Assembly (NCBI GenBank): GCA_023150275.1
Contig: JAKLLG010000002.1
Location: 138,511-202,510, forward strand
Direction: 5' to 3'
Length of the DNA stretch: 64,000 bases
DNA from: Rhodocyclaceae bacterium
GTDB lineage: Bacteria > Pseudomonadota > Gammaproteobacteria > Burkholderiales > Rhodocyclaceae
In this document: positions 46,454 through 55,510 of the stretch, one piece after another
How the letters are laid out: each line of letters starts with the position of its first letter
Numbering within the stretch: position 1 is the first letter of the stretch
Position numbers and translations under genes: made by a program
Notes under the pieces: model-generated
Told to the model about the DNA's origin: nothing
Database searches by the model: none
The model's input: the letters and a program-made list of their open reading frames with translations, nothing else

Positions 46454-47712
46454 AGCAGAAGGATCCCGCGCTGCAACTGCTCAGCAACCTGCGCGCCGAT
46501 CTGGCGGATCCGGATTTCATCTGGCAGATCGCCGCACTTTTTTCCTGCCTTGTACTGGCGTGGCTGTTTGCGCGCTGGTGGCGAGCGCGTCACGATTCGC
46601 ATGCCGGGCGGCTCAATGCCGCCAGCCACCGCCTTGTGTTTCCGCTCGTTGCTCTGCTGCTTATCGGGGCGGCGGAGATCGCGCTCAAGTCGCTGATCCA
46701 CGTCAATCTGTTGCGCCTCGCGTTGCCGCTGTTGGGCTCCTTCGCATTGGTGCGCGGCGTCGTGTTCGTGCTGCGCCAGGCTTTTCCGGGTGCAACCTGG
46801 CTCTCGGCCGGGGAGCGCATCATCGCCACCTGCGTCTGGGCCTGGCTGGCGCTCTACATCACCGATCTGACCCCCTATGTGATCGAGGCGCTGGAGCGCG
46901 TCGAGTTCGCCATCGGCAAGCAGCGGATCGACCTGTGGATGATCCTGCACGGCATCGTCACGGTGTTCCTCACCGTCGTCTTCGCGCTATGGGTCGCCGG
47001 AGTCATCGAAAACCGGCTGATGCGCGTCGAGTCGCTCGACAGCAGCCTGCGTATCGTCGGCGTTCGCGTCGCCAAGGCGCTGCTGACGCTGATCGCGCTG
47101 TTTTCCAGCCTGTCGCTGGTCGGCATCGACATGACCGCGCTTTCGGTGTTTACCGGTGCGCTCGGGGTCGGTCTTGGTTTTGGCCTGCAGAAGATTGCCA
47201 GCAACTACGTCTCCGGCTTCATCATCCTGCTCGATCGCTCGATCCGGATTGGCAACATCGTGCAGGTGGGCAACGATGCCGGGCAGGTGACGCAGATCAC
47301 CACGCGCTTCACCGTGCTCAAGCACCCGGCAGGCACCGAATTCATCGTGCCCAACGAAACGTTGATTGGCAATACCGTGCAGAACCAGACCTTCTCGGAC
47401 AGCCGTCAGCGGTTGGCCACCAGCGTCGGTGTCGCCTATGGCAGCGATCTCGATCTGGTGAAGCGTCTGCTGCTCGATATTGCCGCGGCTCATCCGCGCG
47501 TGCTGGCCGATCCGGCGCCGTCGGTGCTGCTGATGCGTTTCGGTGAGAGCAGCATCGATCTCGACCTCGGTTTCTGGATTGCCGACCCCGAGGAGGGCAA
47601 GGCGAACGTGATTTCCGACATCAACTTCGCGATCTGGCGTGCCTTCCGCGAGCATGGCGTGAGCATCCCGTTCCCGCAGCGCGAGGTGCGTATACTGAAC
47701 GGCGCTGCCTGA
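46450..47712 (+). CDS. MscS-family mechanosensitive channel
   Basis: 420 residues with about five or six N-terminal helices, more than the three of E. coli MscS. The MscS pore and beta domain follow: FTGALGVGLGFGLQKIASNYVSGFIILLD, then VTQITTRFTVLKHPAGTEFIVPN and FPQREVRIL at the C-terminus. It releases solutes on osmotic down-shock. ATGA overlap with the RsmB-like gene. The stop is followed by a minus-strand terminator. Confidence 0.92.
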   Translation: MKQKDPALQLLSNLRADLADPDFIWQIAALFSCLVLAWLFARWWRARHDSHAGRLNAASHRLVFPLVALLLIGAAEIALKSLIHVNLLRLALPLLGSFALVRGVVFVLRQAFPGATWLSAGERIIATCVWAWLALYITDLTPYVIEALERVEFAIGKQRIDLWMILHGIVTVFLTVVFALWVAGVIENRLMRVESLDSSLRIVGVRVAKALLTLIALFSSLSLVGIDMTALSVFTGALGVGLGFGLQKIASNYVSGFIILLDRSIRIGNIVQVGNDAGQVTQITTRFTVLKHPAGTEFIVPNETLIGNTVQNQTFSDSRQRLATSVGVAYGSDLDLVKRLLLDIAAAHPRVLADPAPSVLLMRFGESSIDLDLGFWIADPEEGKANVISDINFAIWRAFREHGVSIPFPQREVRILNGAA

Positions 47713-47740
47713 GGGCAGCCTTATGCATGGCTGAAAAGAA

Positions 47741-47767
47741 AAAACCCGCGCCAGGGGGTGGCGCGGG
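47741..47767 (-). terminator. Terminator reading leftward, after a small minus-strand gene
   Basis: CCCGCGCC at 47745-47752 pairs with GGCGCGGG at 47760-47767. On the minus strand it is followed by TTTTTTCTTTT. It lies 76 bases after the stop of the small gene 47843-47992. Confidence 0.85.
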
Positions 47768-47842
47768 TGGAAATACCCATCTGTCGGAGGGATGGGTCAG
47801 GGGGAGGTAATCTGTTCGCTGTGCGGTGCTTGCGCTTCCTGA

Positions 47843-47992
47843 TCAGCGGCGGTCGTTGTGCCGGACCGGGATCGGCTGCAAGGACGGAATGCCGAGACGG
47901 AGGAAAGACTCGCAGCTTGCCGTCGGCCCGAACAGATAGCGGCAGGCTTGTGCCAGGAACTGTTGGCGGATGGTGTTGGCTTGGCTGCTCAT
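47843..47992 (-). CDS. Small protein of 49 residues downstream of rstB
   Basis: It begins MSSQANTIRQQFLAQACRYL and ends QPIPVRHNDRR; two cysteines. GGAG stands eight bases before the ATG, a RstA-like box is upstream, and a strong terminator follows 76 bases after the stop. These signals suggest a real short gene. It is not a shadow of a known gene, as no longer gene covers this stretch on either strand. No family recognised. Confidence 0.45.
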   Translation of the reverse strand: MSSQANTIRQQFLAQACRYLFGPTASCESFLRLGIPSLQPIPVRHNDRR

Positions 47993-48082
47993 GACTTTGC
48001 TCCGTTCTCCATGTGTATTCATCATGGATTGCATCGTACGGAGAAAGCGCGGCAGCGTCTGTTGCGCTTGAGTAAGCCTTTT

Positions 48083-48097
48083 GTAACGCTTTGTTAC
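48083..48097. promoter_or_regulatory. RstA-like box
   Basis: GTAAC, GCTTT, GTTAC on the plus strand, a perfect inverted repeat. Read on the minus strand (AACAAAGCGTTACA) it has three mismatches to the E. coli RstA consensus TACATNTNGTTACA. It overlaps the stop of rstB and lies about 90 bases upstream of the small gene 47843-47992. Confidence 0.5.
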
Positions 48098-49497
48098 TGT
48101 CGGCGGGAAGCCTGTAGAGGCCAAGCCAGCGTGAAGCGGGCGCCGCCCAGCGGCGAGGCGTGCGCACTGGCGTTACCGCCATGCAGTTCGAGCACCAGCC
48201 GGGCGATCGCAAGGCCGAGGCCGTAGCCGCCGGTGGCGCGGTCGCGCGAACGGTCGAGCCGCGTGAAGGCGGTGAAGACCTTTTCACGCTCCGCCTCGGG
48301 GATGCCGATACCGTCGTCGTCGACGTGGATGCGCAGCTGGCCGTCGACCAGCTCGGCGCTGATCACGATGCGCGACTGGGCATACTTGATCGCGTTGCGC
48401 AGCAGGTTGCGTACGGCGAACGGCATGCTCTTGCGGTCGAGTTCGACACGCTGCCCGGCGGGTAGTGCGCCGGTGTCGAGTTCCAGGGCGAGGCTGCCGG
48501 CAAGGATGCGTACATCCTCGACCTGTTCCGCGAGCCAGGGTTCGATTTCGGTGGCGGCAAGCTGCAGTTCCGGCTGTTCGCGCTCGAAGCGGGCATAGGT
48601 GAGGCTGGAATCGATCAGGTTGTCGAGTTCGTCGAGATCGGCTTCCATCATGCGCCAGAGGCGTTCGCGCTCTTCGCGCACACTCGTTTCGGCAATCATT
48701 TCGAGCGCGAAGCGCAGGCGCGCGATCGGCGTACGCAGTTCGTGCGAGATCGCGCTGGAGAGTTCCTTCTGCGTGGCGATCAGGCGTTGCACGCGTTCGG
48801 CCATCGCGTTCAGGGTTTCGGCGAGCAGTTCGAAGGACGCGTTGTTGACCGCTGGCGCACGTGCGGCGAAATCGCCTTCGCCGAAGGCACGGGCTGTCTG
48901 TCGCAGGGCTTCGAGATCGCGCCATACCGGGCGTACCCAGAGCCAGACGGCAATGGCGAGGAAGAAGCTGATCAGGCCCCAGGTGAGGATGCGGATGCGC
49001 ATCTCCAGCGTGAACACGCGCCGGTTGTCCGGGTCGCGGCCGGGCGAGAGAGGGCCGATGACAAGGATCTGCGCCGTGTTCTTCAGTCGGTGATAGACAA
49101 TCTCGCCGTCGGCGCTGATGGCGAGATCGCCGGCATCGAGCCGGGCCGCCTGCGCGGGCGGCAGGCGGATGTCGTGGCGTTCGCTGATGCCAAGCCGGTA
49201 GTTGAAGCGCTCGCCCAGCACCTTGATGCGCTTGGTCCAGTCGCTGCGTCGCTGGCGGAAGAGATCTTCCTCGATCATCGACACGGTGCCTTCCATGAAG
49301 CGGCGCGTGTAATCGTCGGAGATGTCGCGCAGTGCGGTGGTGATGACGAAATCGGCGACGATGGCGATCGCGATGAACGACCCCATCGTCAGCAGGTAGA
49401 AGTTGAAGAACAGCTTCGAGAGCTGGTAGCGGCCCGCCGGCAAGCTGAAGCGGCGTTTCGCGGGCGCCGGCGGTTCCGGCGCGGCGTTCTCCATCAT
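48094..49497 (-). CDS. rstB: Sensor histidine kinase, RstB-like
   Basis: 467 residues. Two helices (LFFNFYLLTMGSFIAIAIV and WGLISFFLAIAVWLWV) frame a periplasmic sensor; HAMP and HisKA follow (AISHELRTPIARLRFALEM), then HATPase (LLRNAIKYAQ, DDDGIGIP, GGYGLGLAIARLVLELHGG). Many stretches match E. coli RstB: VWLWVRPVWRDLEAL, LDAGDLAI, LDRSRDRATGGYGLGLA, GGARFTLAWPL. RstB senses envelope or acid/magnesium-linked stress through PhoQ in E. coli; here the signal is unknown. It overlaps rstA by ATGA. Confidence 0.88.
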   Translation of the reverse strand: MMENAAPEPPAPAKRRFSLPAGRYQLSKLFFNFYLLTMGSFIAIAIVADFVITTALRDISDDYTRRFMEGTVSMIEEDLFRQRRSDWTKRIKVLGERFNYRLGISERHDIRLPPAQAARLDAGDLAISADGEIVYHRLKNTAQILVIGPLSPGRDPDNRRVFTLEMRIRILTWGLISFFLAIAVWLWVRPVWRDLEALRQTARAFGEGDFAARAPAVNNASFELLAETLNAMAERVQRLIATQKELSSAISHELRTPIARLRFALEMIAETSVREERERLWRMMEADLDELDNLIDSSLTYARFEREQPELQLAATEIEPWLAEQVEDVRILAGSLALELDTGALPAGQRVELDRKSMPFAVRNLLRNAIKYAQSRIVISAELVDGQLRIHVDDDGIGIPEAEREKVFTAFTRLDRSRDRATGGYGLGLAIARLVLELHGGNASAHASPLGGARFTLAWPLQASRRQ

Positions 49498-50198
49498 TGC
49501 CAGTCGTGACGCGAGAAGAGGTAGCCCTTGCCGCGAACCGTCTTGATGCGGGTCGGGTTCTCCGGATCATCGTTCAGCTTCTTGCGCAGGCGCGAGATAC
49601 GTGCGTCGATCGAGCGGTCGAGGCCATCAAAACCGATGCCGCGCAGTTGCTGCAGCAGGTCGTCGCGCGAAAGGATGCTGCCGGCGTGGCGGGCGAGCAG
49701 CCAGAGCAGGTCGAACTCGGCGGTGGTGAGGTCGATCTGCTCGCCGGCGAGGGTGGCGCTGCGCGTCTGCTGGCTGATGCTGAAGCTGCCGAAGGTCAGC
49801 GTGTCGCCCCCTTCGGCGACCTCCTCGCCGCTGGGGCCGGCGCGGCGCAGCAGCGCCTTGACTCGGGCGAGCAGCACGCGCGGCGGTACCGGCTTGGTGA
49901 TGTAGTCGTCGGCGCCGAGTTCGAGGCCGAGGATCTGGTCGATGTCCTCGTCGCGCGCGGTGAGCATCAGGATGATGCCGTCGTAGCGCGGGCGTACCGC
50001 GCGACAGACGGCGAAGCCGTCCTGTCCCGGCAGCATGATGTCGAGCACGACGAGATCCGGCCGTTCGTCGAGAATGCGCTTTTCAGCGGTGTCACCGCGG
50101 GCCTCGATATCGACACTGAAGTCGTTCTTTTTCAGGTATTCGGCGGTTAGTTCCGCCAGACGTTCGTCGTCTTCGACAAGCAGGATGCGTGGGTTCAT
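49494..50198 (-). CDS. rstA: Response regulator, RstA-like (OmpR family)
   Basis: 234 residues. The receiver has LLVEDDERL, the phospho-aspartate in LDIMLPGQDG, and a conserved K in YITKPVPP. The C-terminal winged helix ends LDRSIDARISRLRKKL and RIKTVRGKGYLFSRH. It matches E. coli RstA closely, including LLQQLRGIGFDGLDRS. ATG at 50198. It forms an operon with rstB. A candidate RstA box is at 48083-48097. Confidence 0.88.
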   Translation of the reverse strand: MNPRILLVEDDERLAELTAEYLKKNDFSVDIEARGDTAEKRILDERPDLVVLDIMLPGQDGFAVCRAVRPRYDGIILMLTARDEDIDQILGLELGADDYITKPVPPRVLLARVKALLRRAGPSGEEVAEGGDTLTFGSFSISQQTRSATLAGEQIDLTTAEFDLLWLLARHAGSILSRDDLLQQLRGIGFDGLDRSIDARISRLRKKLNDDPENPTRIKTVRGKGYLFSRHDWQ

Positions 50199-50298
50199 GG
50201 CGCAATCATAGCGTCCGTCGGTGTCGCGGCAAAGCATTGGCACCTGTCGTGGTGATCGGGGCCGGGAGGATCGCCCGCAGGCGTCCGGCAGCGCGTGC

Positions 50299-50550
50299 CT
50301 ATTCGTCGAGCGGCGAGTTGCTGCCTGCGCGGCGGCGCTCCAGCGCCGCGGGTATCTCCAGGCTGACCTCGATGATCAATCCGTCGCCTTGGCCGTTTCC
50401 CAGCGACACGGCTATGCTTTCTTCGCCAGCTTCCAGGCAGCGGTAGATGCTGGTGTCACCGATTGCTTCGGCGGCGATGATGTCGACGCGACCGAGATGT
50501 TCGGCGAGGGTCTCGCGCGAGACGTGCCGCCAGCCGAGACGTCGTTTCAT
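50299..50550 (-). CDS. Small hypothetical protein downstream of the GGDEF-EAL gene
   Basis: 83 residues, start ATG overlapping the stop of the GGDEF-EAL gene as ATGA, which suggests real translation. No membrane helix or motif recognised; it is acidic in its middle (AEAIGDTSIYRCLEAGEES) with one cysteine. It could bind or regulate the enzyme encoded before it, but this is only suggested by position. Confidence 0.6.
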   Translation of the reverse strand: MKRRLGWRHVSRETLAEHLGRVDIIAAEAIGDTSIYRCLEAGEESIAVSLGNGQGDGLIIEVSLEIPAALERRRAGSNSPLDE

Positions 50551-52694
50551 CGGGGCAGGGTGGCCAGCGAGCGGCCGTTCTGGAGCATCAGTGAGAGCTC
50601 TTCGGCCGGCACCGGCCGGCTGAACAGGTAACCCTGGAAGTCGTCGCAGCCATAGCCGCGCAGCAGATCAAGCTGCGCTTCATTCTCGACACCTTCGGCG
50701 GTTACGCGCAAGGCAAGGCTGTGTGCCATCGCGATTACCGCATGGGCTATCGCTGCGTCGTCAGCTTCGCTGTCGATGTCGCGCACGAAGGAGCGGTCAA
50801 TCTTCAGCACGTCGATCGGAAAACGCTTCAAATAGGCGAGGCTGGAGTAACCGGTGCCGAAATCGTCGAGCGCGAGCGTGACGCCGATGCGCTTTAACTC
50901 GCGCAGCATCGCGATCGCATTCTCGACATCGTGCATCACCATGCTTTCCGTCAGTTCGAATTCAAGCTGGCGGGGATCGACGCCGGTCTCGGCGATCACT
51001 CGGGTCAGCAGTTCCGGAAGGTCCTGCTGACGGAACTGGCGCGCCGAGATGTTGAGCGATACGCGCAGGGGAGGCGAACCATTGCGCTTCCAGGCCGCAA
51101 GCTGCGTGCAGACGAGGCGCAGGATGCGCTCGCCAAGCGGGATGATCAGCCCGGTTTCCTCGGCGAGCGGGATGAATTCGGCCGGAGGGATCATGCCGAT
51201 GCGCGGGTGGTTCCAGCGTGCCAGTGCTTCGGCGCCGATGATGCGGCCGTTTTCGAATGAAACGATCGGCTGGAAAAAAGCCGTGATCTCGTCGCGTTCG
51301 AGTGCGCGCCGCAGGTTGCCTTCCATGTCCAGCCGGTCGAGCGCCATGTGGCTCATTTCCGGCGCATAGAAACGGTAATTGTTGCGCCCGTGTTCCTTGA
51401 CCCGGTACATCGCGACATCGGCATTGCGCAGCAGGCTTTCGCCGTGATCTCCGTCGCGCGGGTACATGGCGATGCCGACGGATGCGGTGACGAAAACCTC
51501 CTTGCCTTCCACATCGAGCGGCAGCGCCAGGTTGCGCATGATCTTGGCGGCGACGCTGGCGACGCTGTCGGCATCGGCAACGCTGCCGAGGACAACGACG
51601 AATTCGTCGCCGCCGAGTCGGGCAACGGTGTCGGTATCGCGCACGCAGTGGGCGAGCCGGGTAGCGACGGCGCGTAGCAGGTTGTCGGCCGGGACATGCC
51701 CGAATCCATCGTTGATCAGCTTGAAGCGATCGAGATCGAGCAGCATGACGCCGACCAGTTGCCCGCTGTGTCGCGCCATCAGTATGGCCTGGTCGATGCG
51801 GTCGTTGAGCAGGTTGCGGTTGACCAGGCCGGTCAGCGTGTCGTGCGTGGCGTGGTATTCGAGCTGTTGCTCGTAGGTGATGCGCTCGGTCACGTCGTTG
51901 ATGATGCTGACGAAATGAGTGGTGATTCCACCGCTCTCGTCGCGCACCGGTGCGATCGACAGTTCGTTCCAGAAGAGGCCGCCATCCTTGCGGTAATTGC
52001 GCAGCACTGCCTGCCCCTCGCGCCGTTCGCGCAGGCAGGCGCGAATTTCGTTCAGGCCTTTCTGGGCCAGATCGTCGCGCACGAGAAAGCGGCCGCTGTT
52101 GCCGATCACTTCCTGGGCGGTGTAGCCGGTGATCCGCTCGAAGGCCGGATTTACATAGACGATCGGGTGATCAAGCTGTGTCGAGGAGGTGATCATGACG
52201 CCGTTCGAGCTGGATTCGAGTGCGCGCGAAAGCTGGCGCAGCTGGTCGTCGCGCCGGCGTTGCCGCGAACGCTCGCGCAGCGCATGGGTCGCGAAAGCAA
52301 GGCTGCGGGCGATGCTTTCGAGCAGTTCTCGCTCGGCAGCGTCGAACTCAGCGTTTTCTCCCGGTGCGTGGGCGATGCGCAGCTCGCCATGGCGCGTGTT
52401 GGCATAGTCGAGGGGAACGGCAAGGGTCGGCTGCCGAAGATGTTCCAGTTCCGACCAGAGCAGCGACGGCTGTCCACGCGCGATGCGTAGTGCGCGCAGC
52501 GTGTCGCTTTCGGGGTTGAGGTCGGCGGCGTGCGGTGTCAGGCGGATGGCGGCGAGCGCATAGCCGCCGCATTCGACCAGCGTATCGCAGGTGCGCTCGA
52601 TCAAGGTAAGCGCATCGGCTGCGTCGCCGGCCAGACGGGAAAACGTACTCGCCAGCTGCAGCAGGCGCGGCGCGGAATCGGTAACGGACTTCAG
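50547..52694 (-). CDS. GAF-PAS-GGDEF-EAL cyclic-di-GMP protein, probable CTG start
   Basis: About 715 residues. A GAF-like N-terminal domain, a PAS domain (SSNGVMITSS to FVSIINDVTER), GGDEF with an intact RLGGDEFVVVLG, and EAL with GAEALARWNHP, FELTESMV, LDDFGTGYSSLAYL and KIDRSFVRDI. Both halves look active; GGDEF makes and EAL breaks cyclic-di-GMP. The reading frame has no ATG, GTG or TTG until an internal TTG at 52604, which falls inside the GAF fold. A CTG at 52694 has AAAGGA six bases upstream and restores the first GAF helix (LLQLASTFSRLAG); the nearest in-frame stop is a few codons before it. So CTG is the likely start. Confidence 0.85.
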   Translation of the reverse strand: MKSVTDSAPRLLQLASTFSRLAGDAADALTLIERTCDTLVECGGYALAAIRLTPHAADLNPESDTLRALRIARGQPSLLWSELEHLRQPTLAVPLDYANTRHGELRIAHAPGENAEFDAAERELLESIARSLAFATHALRERSRQRRRDDQLRQLSRALESSSNGVMITSSTQLDHPIVYVNPAFERITGYTAQEVIGNSGRFLVRDDLAQKGLNEIRACLRERREGQAVLRNYRKDGGLFWNELSIAPVRDESGGITTHFVSIINDVTERITYEQQLEYHATHDTLTGLVNRNLLNDRIDQAILMARHSGQLVGVMLLDLDRFKLINDGFGHVPADNLLRAVATRLAHCVRDTDTVARLGGDEFVVVLGSVADADSVASVAAKIMRNLALPLDVEGKEVFVTASVGIAMYPRDGDHGESLLRNADVAMYRVKEHGRNNYRFYAPEMSHMALDRLDMEGNLRRALERDEITAFFQPIVSFENGRIIGAEALARWNHPRIGMIPPAEFIPLAEETGLIIPLGERILRLVCTQLAAWKRNGSPPLRVSLNISARQFRQQDLPELLTRVIAETGVDPRQLEFELTESMVMHDVENAIAMLRELKRIGVTLALDDFGTGYSSLAYLKRFPIDVLKIDRSFVRDIDSEADDAAIAHAVIAMAHSLALRVTAEGVENEAQLDLLRGYGCDDFQGYLFSRPVPAEELSLMLQNGRSLATLPR

Positions 52695-52918
52695 GGGGAA
52701 TCCTTTGGCTGTGCTTTTGATGTGAGGCTACGACTTTAGTTATAAGCGGAGTTTATCAATCGTCGCCGTCGCTGGTTGTTGCGGTGCAACAGCGATGCGT
52801 GCGCCGATACCGTAGAATCGGCCACTTTCTGCCGAAGTTGAGCCATTTAGGAACACCCGATGCCAGCCGTCGTATCCATCTCCGCATCCTCCTGCCCGCC
52901 GCACTGCGAGGTCGCCGC

Positions 52919-53437
52919 GTGAAGCTTTCCTTGCCCAAAACGGTTCGTCAGGCATGCCTGCTGGTGCTGGTGGCAGCGCTCGGTCTGGTCGGCGCCGGTC
53001 TCGTGATCGGCGAATGGATGCGCCTCAATCCGTGCCCGCTCTGCATCTTCCAGCGCGTGCTGTATCTGGTGGTGGCGTTCTGGGGGCTGTGCGGGCTTGC
53101 GATTCCCCGGGCCCGGCGCCTGTGGGGCAGCCTGCTTGCACTGACAGCGGCGGGGGGAATGGCGACAGCGATCTACCAGACCTGGATGCAGCTGAATCCG
53201 GAAGTCGCCGTGGCCTGCGGCAGTGGCCAGCCGAACCTCATTGAGCTGTTCGTCGACTGGCTCGGCGTGCAGTGGCCGTACATGTTCATGGCGACGGGGT
53301 TCTGCACCAGCAAGGAGTACATCCTCGGCCTCACGATGGCGAACTGGTCAATCGGCTGCTTTGGCGCGTTCCTGCTGATCGGCCTGTGGATCGGCTTCGC
53401 GCGTCGTTTCGAGACGCGTCGCTTCCGCTTCCGCTGA
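52919..53437 (+). CDS. dsbB: Disulfide bond formation protein B
   Basis: 172 residues, four helices. Re-oxidises DsbA and passes electrons to quinone. The first cysteine pair is CPLC in LNPCPLCIFQR; the second is VACGSGQ and GFCTSKEY, in place of E. coli's C104 and C130. GTG at 52919 (VKLSLPKTV) gives the usual length. It is divergent from the GGDEF-EAL gene and convergent with dut. Confidence 0.93.
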   Translation: MKLSLPKTVRQACLLVLVAALGLVGAGLVIGEWMRLNPCPLCIFQRVLYLVVAFWGLCGLAIPRARRLWGSLLALTAAGGMATAIYQTWMQLNPEVAVACGSGQPNLIELFVDWLGVQWPYMFMATGFCTSKEYILGLTMANWSIGCFGAFLLIGLWIGFARRFETRRFRFR

Positions 53438-53448
53438 CGCTGACGTTG

Positions 53449-53898
53449 TCAGGCCTTGCCGGTACTGCCGAATCCGCCGGCACCGCGCTCGCTCTCCGCG
53501 AATTCATCGACCACGTTGAAGGCAACCTGCAGCACCGGCACAACCACCAGTTGCGCGAGGCGGTCGAGCGGGTTCAGCGTGAAGGTTTCGCGGCCGCGGT
53601 TCCACGTCGAGACCATGATTTCGCCCTGGTAATCCGAATCGATCAGACCGACCAGGTTGCCGAGCACGATGCCGTATTTGTGTCCCAGCCCCGAGCGCGG
53701 CAGGATCATCGCCGCGAGCCCGGGGTCGGCGAGATGGATGGCGATGCCGGTCGGGATCAGCATCGTGTCGCCGGGGTGTATCTTCACCGGCGCTTCGATG
53801 CAGGCGCGCAGGTCGAGCCCGGCAGCGCCGGGGGTGGCATAGTGCGGCGGCGTTTCACGCAGGCGCGGGTCGAGGATGCGGACGTCGATTCGGTGCAT
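53449..53898 (-). CDS. dut: dUTP pyrophosphatase
   Basis: 149 residues of the trimeric dUTPase family. Motifs: [45 protein letters not shown], and the C-terminal P-loop-like [11 protein letters not shown] that closes the active site. ATG at 53898. It lies in the coaBC direction but is separated from it by a small gene and a 163-base palindrome. Confidence 0.96.
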   Translation of the reverse strand: MHRIDVRILDPRLRETPPHYATPGAAGLDLRACIEAPVKIHPGDTMLIPTGIAIHLADPGLAAMILPRSGLGHKYGIVLGNLVGLIDSDYQGEIMVSTWNRGRETFTLNPLDRLAQLVVVPVLQVAFNVVDEFAESERGAGGFGSTGKA

Positions 53899-53918
53899 GG
53901 CAGTTTCCGTTACGGTTG

Positions 53919-54081
53919 GCAGCCTGTCGGGCTTAAAGGAAATCGGCTGCAAAATGAGGGATGCCGGTCCATATTTCCGCGGTTTTCGGCGCGAATAGAA
54001 CGACTATTCGCTTGAAACCCGCGAAAATCTGTCCTCGGCCCCCTCATTTTTCGCTTCGATTCTTCAAGTCCGACAGGCTGC
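53919..54081. repeat. 163-base imperfect palindrome
   Basis: The whole stretch is symmetric around 54000. Outer arms GCAGCCTGTCGG (53919-53930) and CCGACAGGCTGC (54070-54081); middle arms AAATGAGGG (53952-53960) and CCCTCATTT (54041-54049); core GCGAATAG (53991-53998), AACGA, CTATTCGC (54004-54011), with further partial pairing between. It fills the gap between dut and the small membrane protein gene. It may be a MITE-like element or a large RNA hairpin. No target duplication is visible. Confidence 0.75.
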
Positions 54082-54269
54082 TAGCGAAGAAAAAAAGCGG
54101 TGAGGAGCGCCGCGCCGACGAGGACGATTCCGAACGCAAGACGTTTGGCGAGCAGGGCCTTTTCGCGCTCATCGTCCTGCCATTCCTGAACCATGCCACT
54201 CAGGCGGCGCAGTGCCTGGCGACCCACGATGCGGCGCGATCCGTCGCGAACGATTTCATCGTCACGCAT
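54081..54269 (-). CDS. Small membrane protein behind coaBC
   Basis: 62 residues. A cytoplasmic, charged N-terminal part with a helical WQDDEREKALLAKR stretch, then a single C-terminal helix (LAFGIVLVGAALLTAFFL) ending at the stop. The ATG at 54269 overlaps the coaBC stop (TGATG), so it is translated with coaBC. No family recognised. The stop sits at the edge of the 163-base palindrome. Confidence 0.7.
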   Translation of the reverse strand: MRDDEIVRDGSRRIVGRQALRRLSGMVQEWQDDEREKALLAKRLAFGIVLVGAALLTAFFLR

Positions 54270-55459
54270 CAGCGGTGCTCAAGAAGACGTGCGACGTGGC
54301 CGATCAGTGAGCGCGCAAGCTCGATTTTCGGGCCTGGGTGCAGCGGCGTTTGCCCAGCCTCGTCGAACAGGGTCAGCGTATTCTCGTCGCCGCCAAAGCC
54401 ATGCTGGATCAGGTTGCCGGCGATCAGCGGGATTTTCTTCCTGTCGCGCTTCTTCTGCGCATACTCGGCAAGATTTCGGCTTTCGGCGGCGAAACCGACG
54501 CAGAAGGGCGGGTTGGGCAGCGCCGCCACGTCGGCAAGGATGTCCGGGTTCTCCACCAGCGCGATTGCCGGCAGCGCACCGTCGTCCTTCTTCAGCTTGT
54601 GTTCGGCCGCAGCCTGCGGTCGGTAGTCGGCAACGGCGGCGACCCCGACGAAGACATCCTGCGCGGCAGCCCGCGCCATTACGACGGCGTGCATTTCCAG
54701 CGCGCCGCGCACGTCGATGCGGGTAACGCCGCGCGGCGTCGGCTGGGCGACCGGCCCGCAGACGAGGGTGACGTCGGCACCCGCCTCGCGCGCCGCGCGC
54801 GCCACCGCGAAGCCCATCTTTCCGGAGGAGAGGTTGGTGATGCCGCGTACCGGGTCGATCGCTTCGAAGGTGGGGCCGGCGGTGATCAGCACTTTCTTGC
54901 CGGCCAGGCATTTCGGCTGCAGGAAGGCGAGCAGATCCTCGACGATTTCCTCCGGCTCCAGCATGCGTCCGTCACCATTCTCGCCGCAAGCCTGCTCGCC
55001 GCAACCGGGGCCGAGCAGGGTGACGCCGTCGACGGTGAGTGTCGCTACGTTGCGCTGCGTGGCCGGGTTCTCCCACATCTGGCGGTTCATCGCCGGCGCG
55101 GCAAGCAGCGGGCAATCGCGTGCGAGCACCATCGTGGTCAGCAAGTCGTCGGCAAGCCCGTGCGCGACCTTGGCGAGGAAATCGGCCGAAGCCGGCGCCA
55201 CGAGGATCAGATCGGCTTCCCGTGAGAGGTCGATGTGCGCCATGTTGTTGGCGACGCGGCCATCCCACTGGTCGGTGAACACGGTACGGCCGGAAAGTGC
55301 CTGAAAGGTGACCGGCGTTACGAAATGCGTGGCGCCTGCCGTCATCACCACCTGTACGGTGGCGCCGGCCTTCACCAGCAGACGGGTGAGTTCCGCGGCC
55401 TTGTAGGCGGCGATGCCCCCGGTGACGCCGAGAACGATGTGCTTGCCCTGAAGTTCCAT
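54269..55459 (-). CDS. coaBC: Bifunctional phosphopantothenoylcysteine decarboxylase / synthase
   Basis: 396 residues. The CoaC part (residues ~1-180) is a flavin decarboxylase with [26 protein letters not shown] and the substrate-binding cysteine in [15 protein letters not shown]. The CoaB part has [31 protein letters not shown] and KLKKDDG. Together they make phosphopantetheine for coenzyme A, linking to panBCD elsewhere in the window. ATG at 55459. It is divergent from radC. Confidence 0.96.
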   Translation of the reverse strand: MELQGKHIVLGVTGGIAAYKAAELTRLLVKAGATVQVVMTAGATHFVTPVTFQALSGRTVFTDQWDGRVANNMAHIDLSREADLILVAPASADFLAKVAHGLADDLLTTMVLARDCPLLAAPAMNRQMWENPATQRNVATLTVDGVTLLGPGCGEQACGENGDGRMLEPEEIVEDLLAFLQPKCLAGKKVLITAGPTFEAIDPVRGITNLSSGKMGFAVARAAREAGADVTLVCGPVAQPTPRGVTRIDVRGALEMHAVVMARAAAQDVFVGVAAVADYRPQAAAEHKLKKDDGALPAIALVENPDILADVAALPNPPFCVGFAAESRNLAEYAQKKRDRKKIPLIAGNLIQHGFGGDENTLTLFDEAGQTPLHPGPKIELARSLIGHVARLLEHR

Positions 55460-55510
55460 GTGCATGCGTTTAGAATGTCTGGCAGTGCATTGTACGTGAG
55501 GGGAAAGCGC

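Noticed and set aside
47758-47994. A plus-strand frame of 78 codons opposite the small gene
   Set aside because: No ribosome site, no recognisable features, and the terminator on this stretch reads leftward. The minus-strand frame is better supported.
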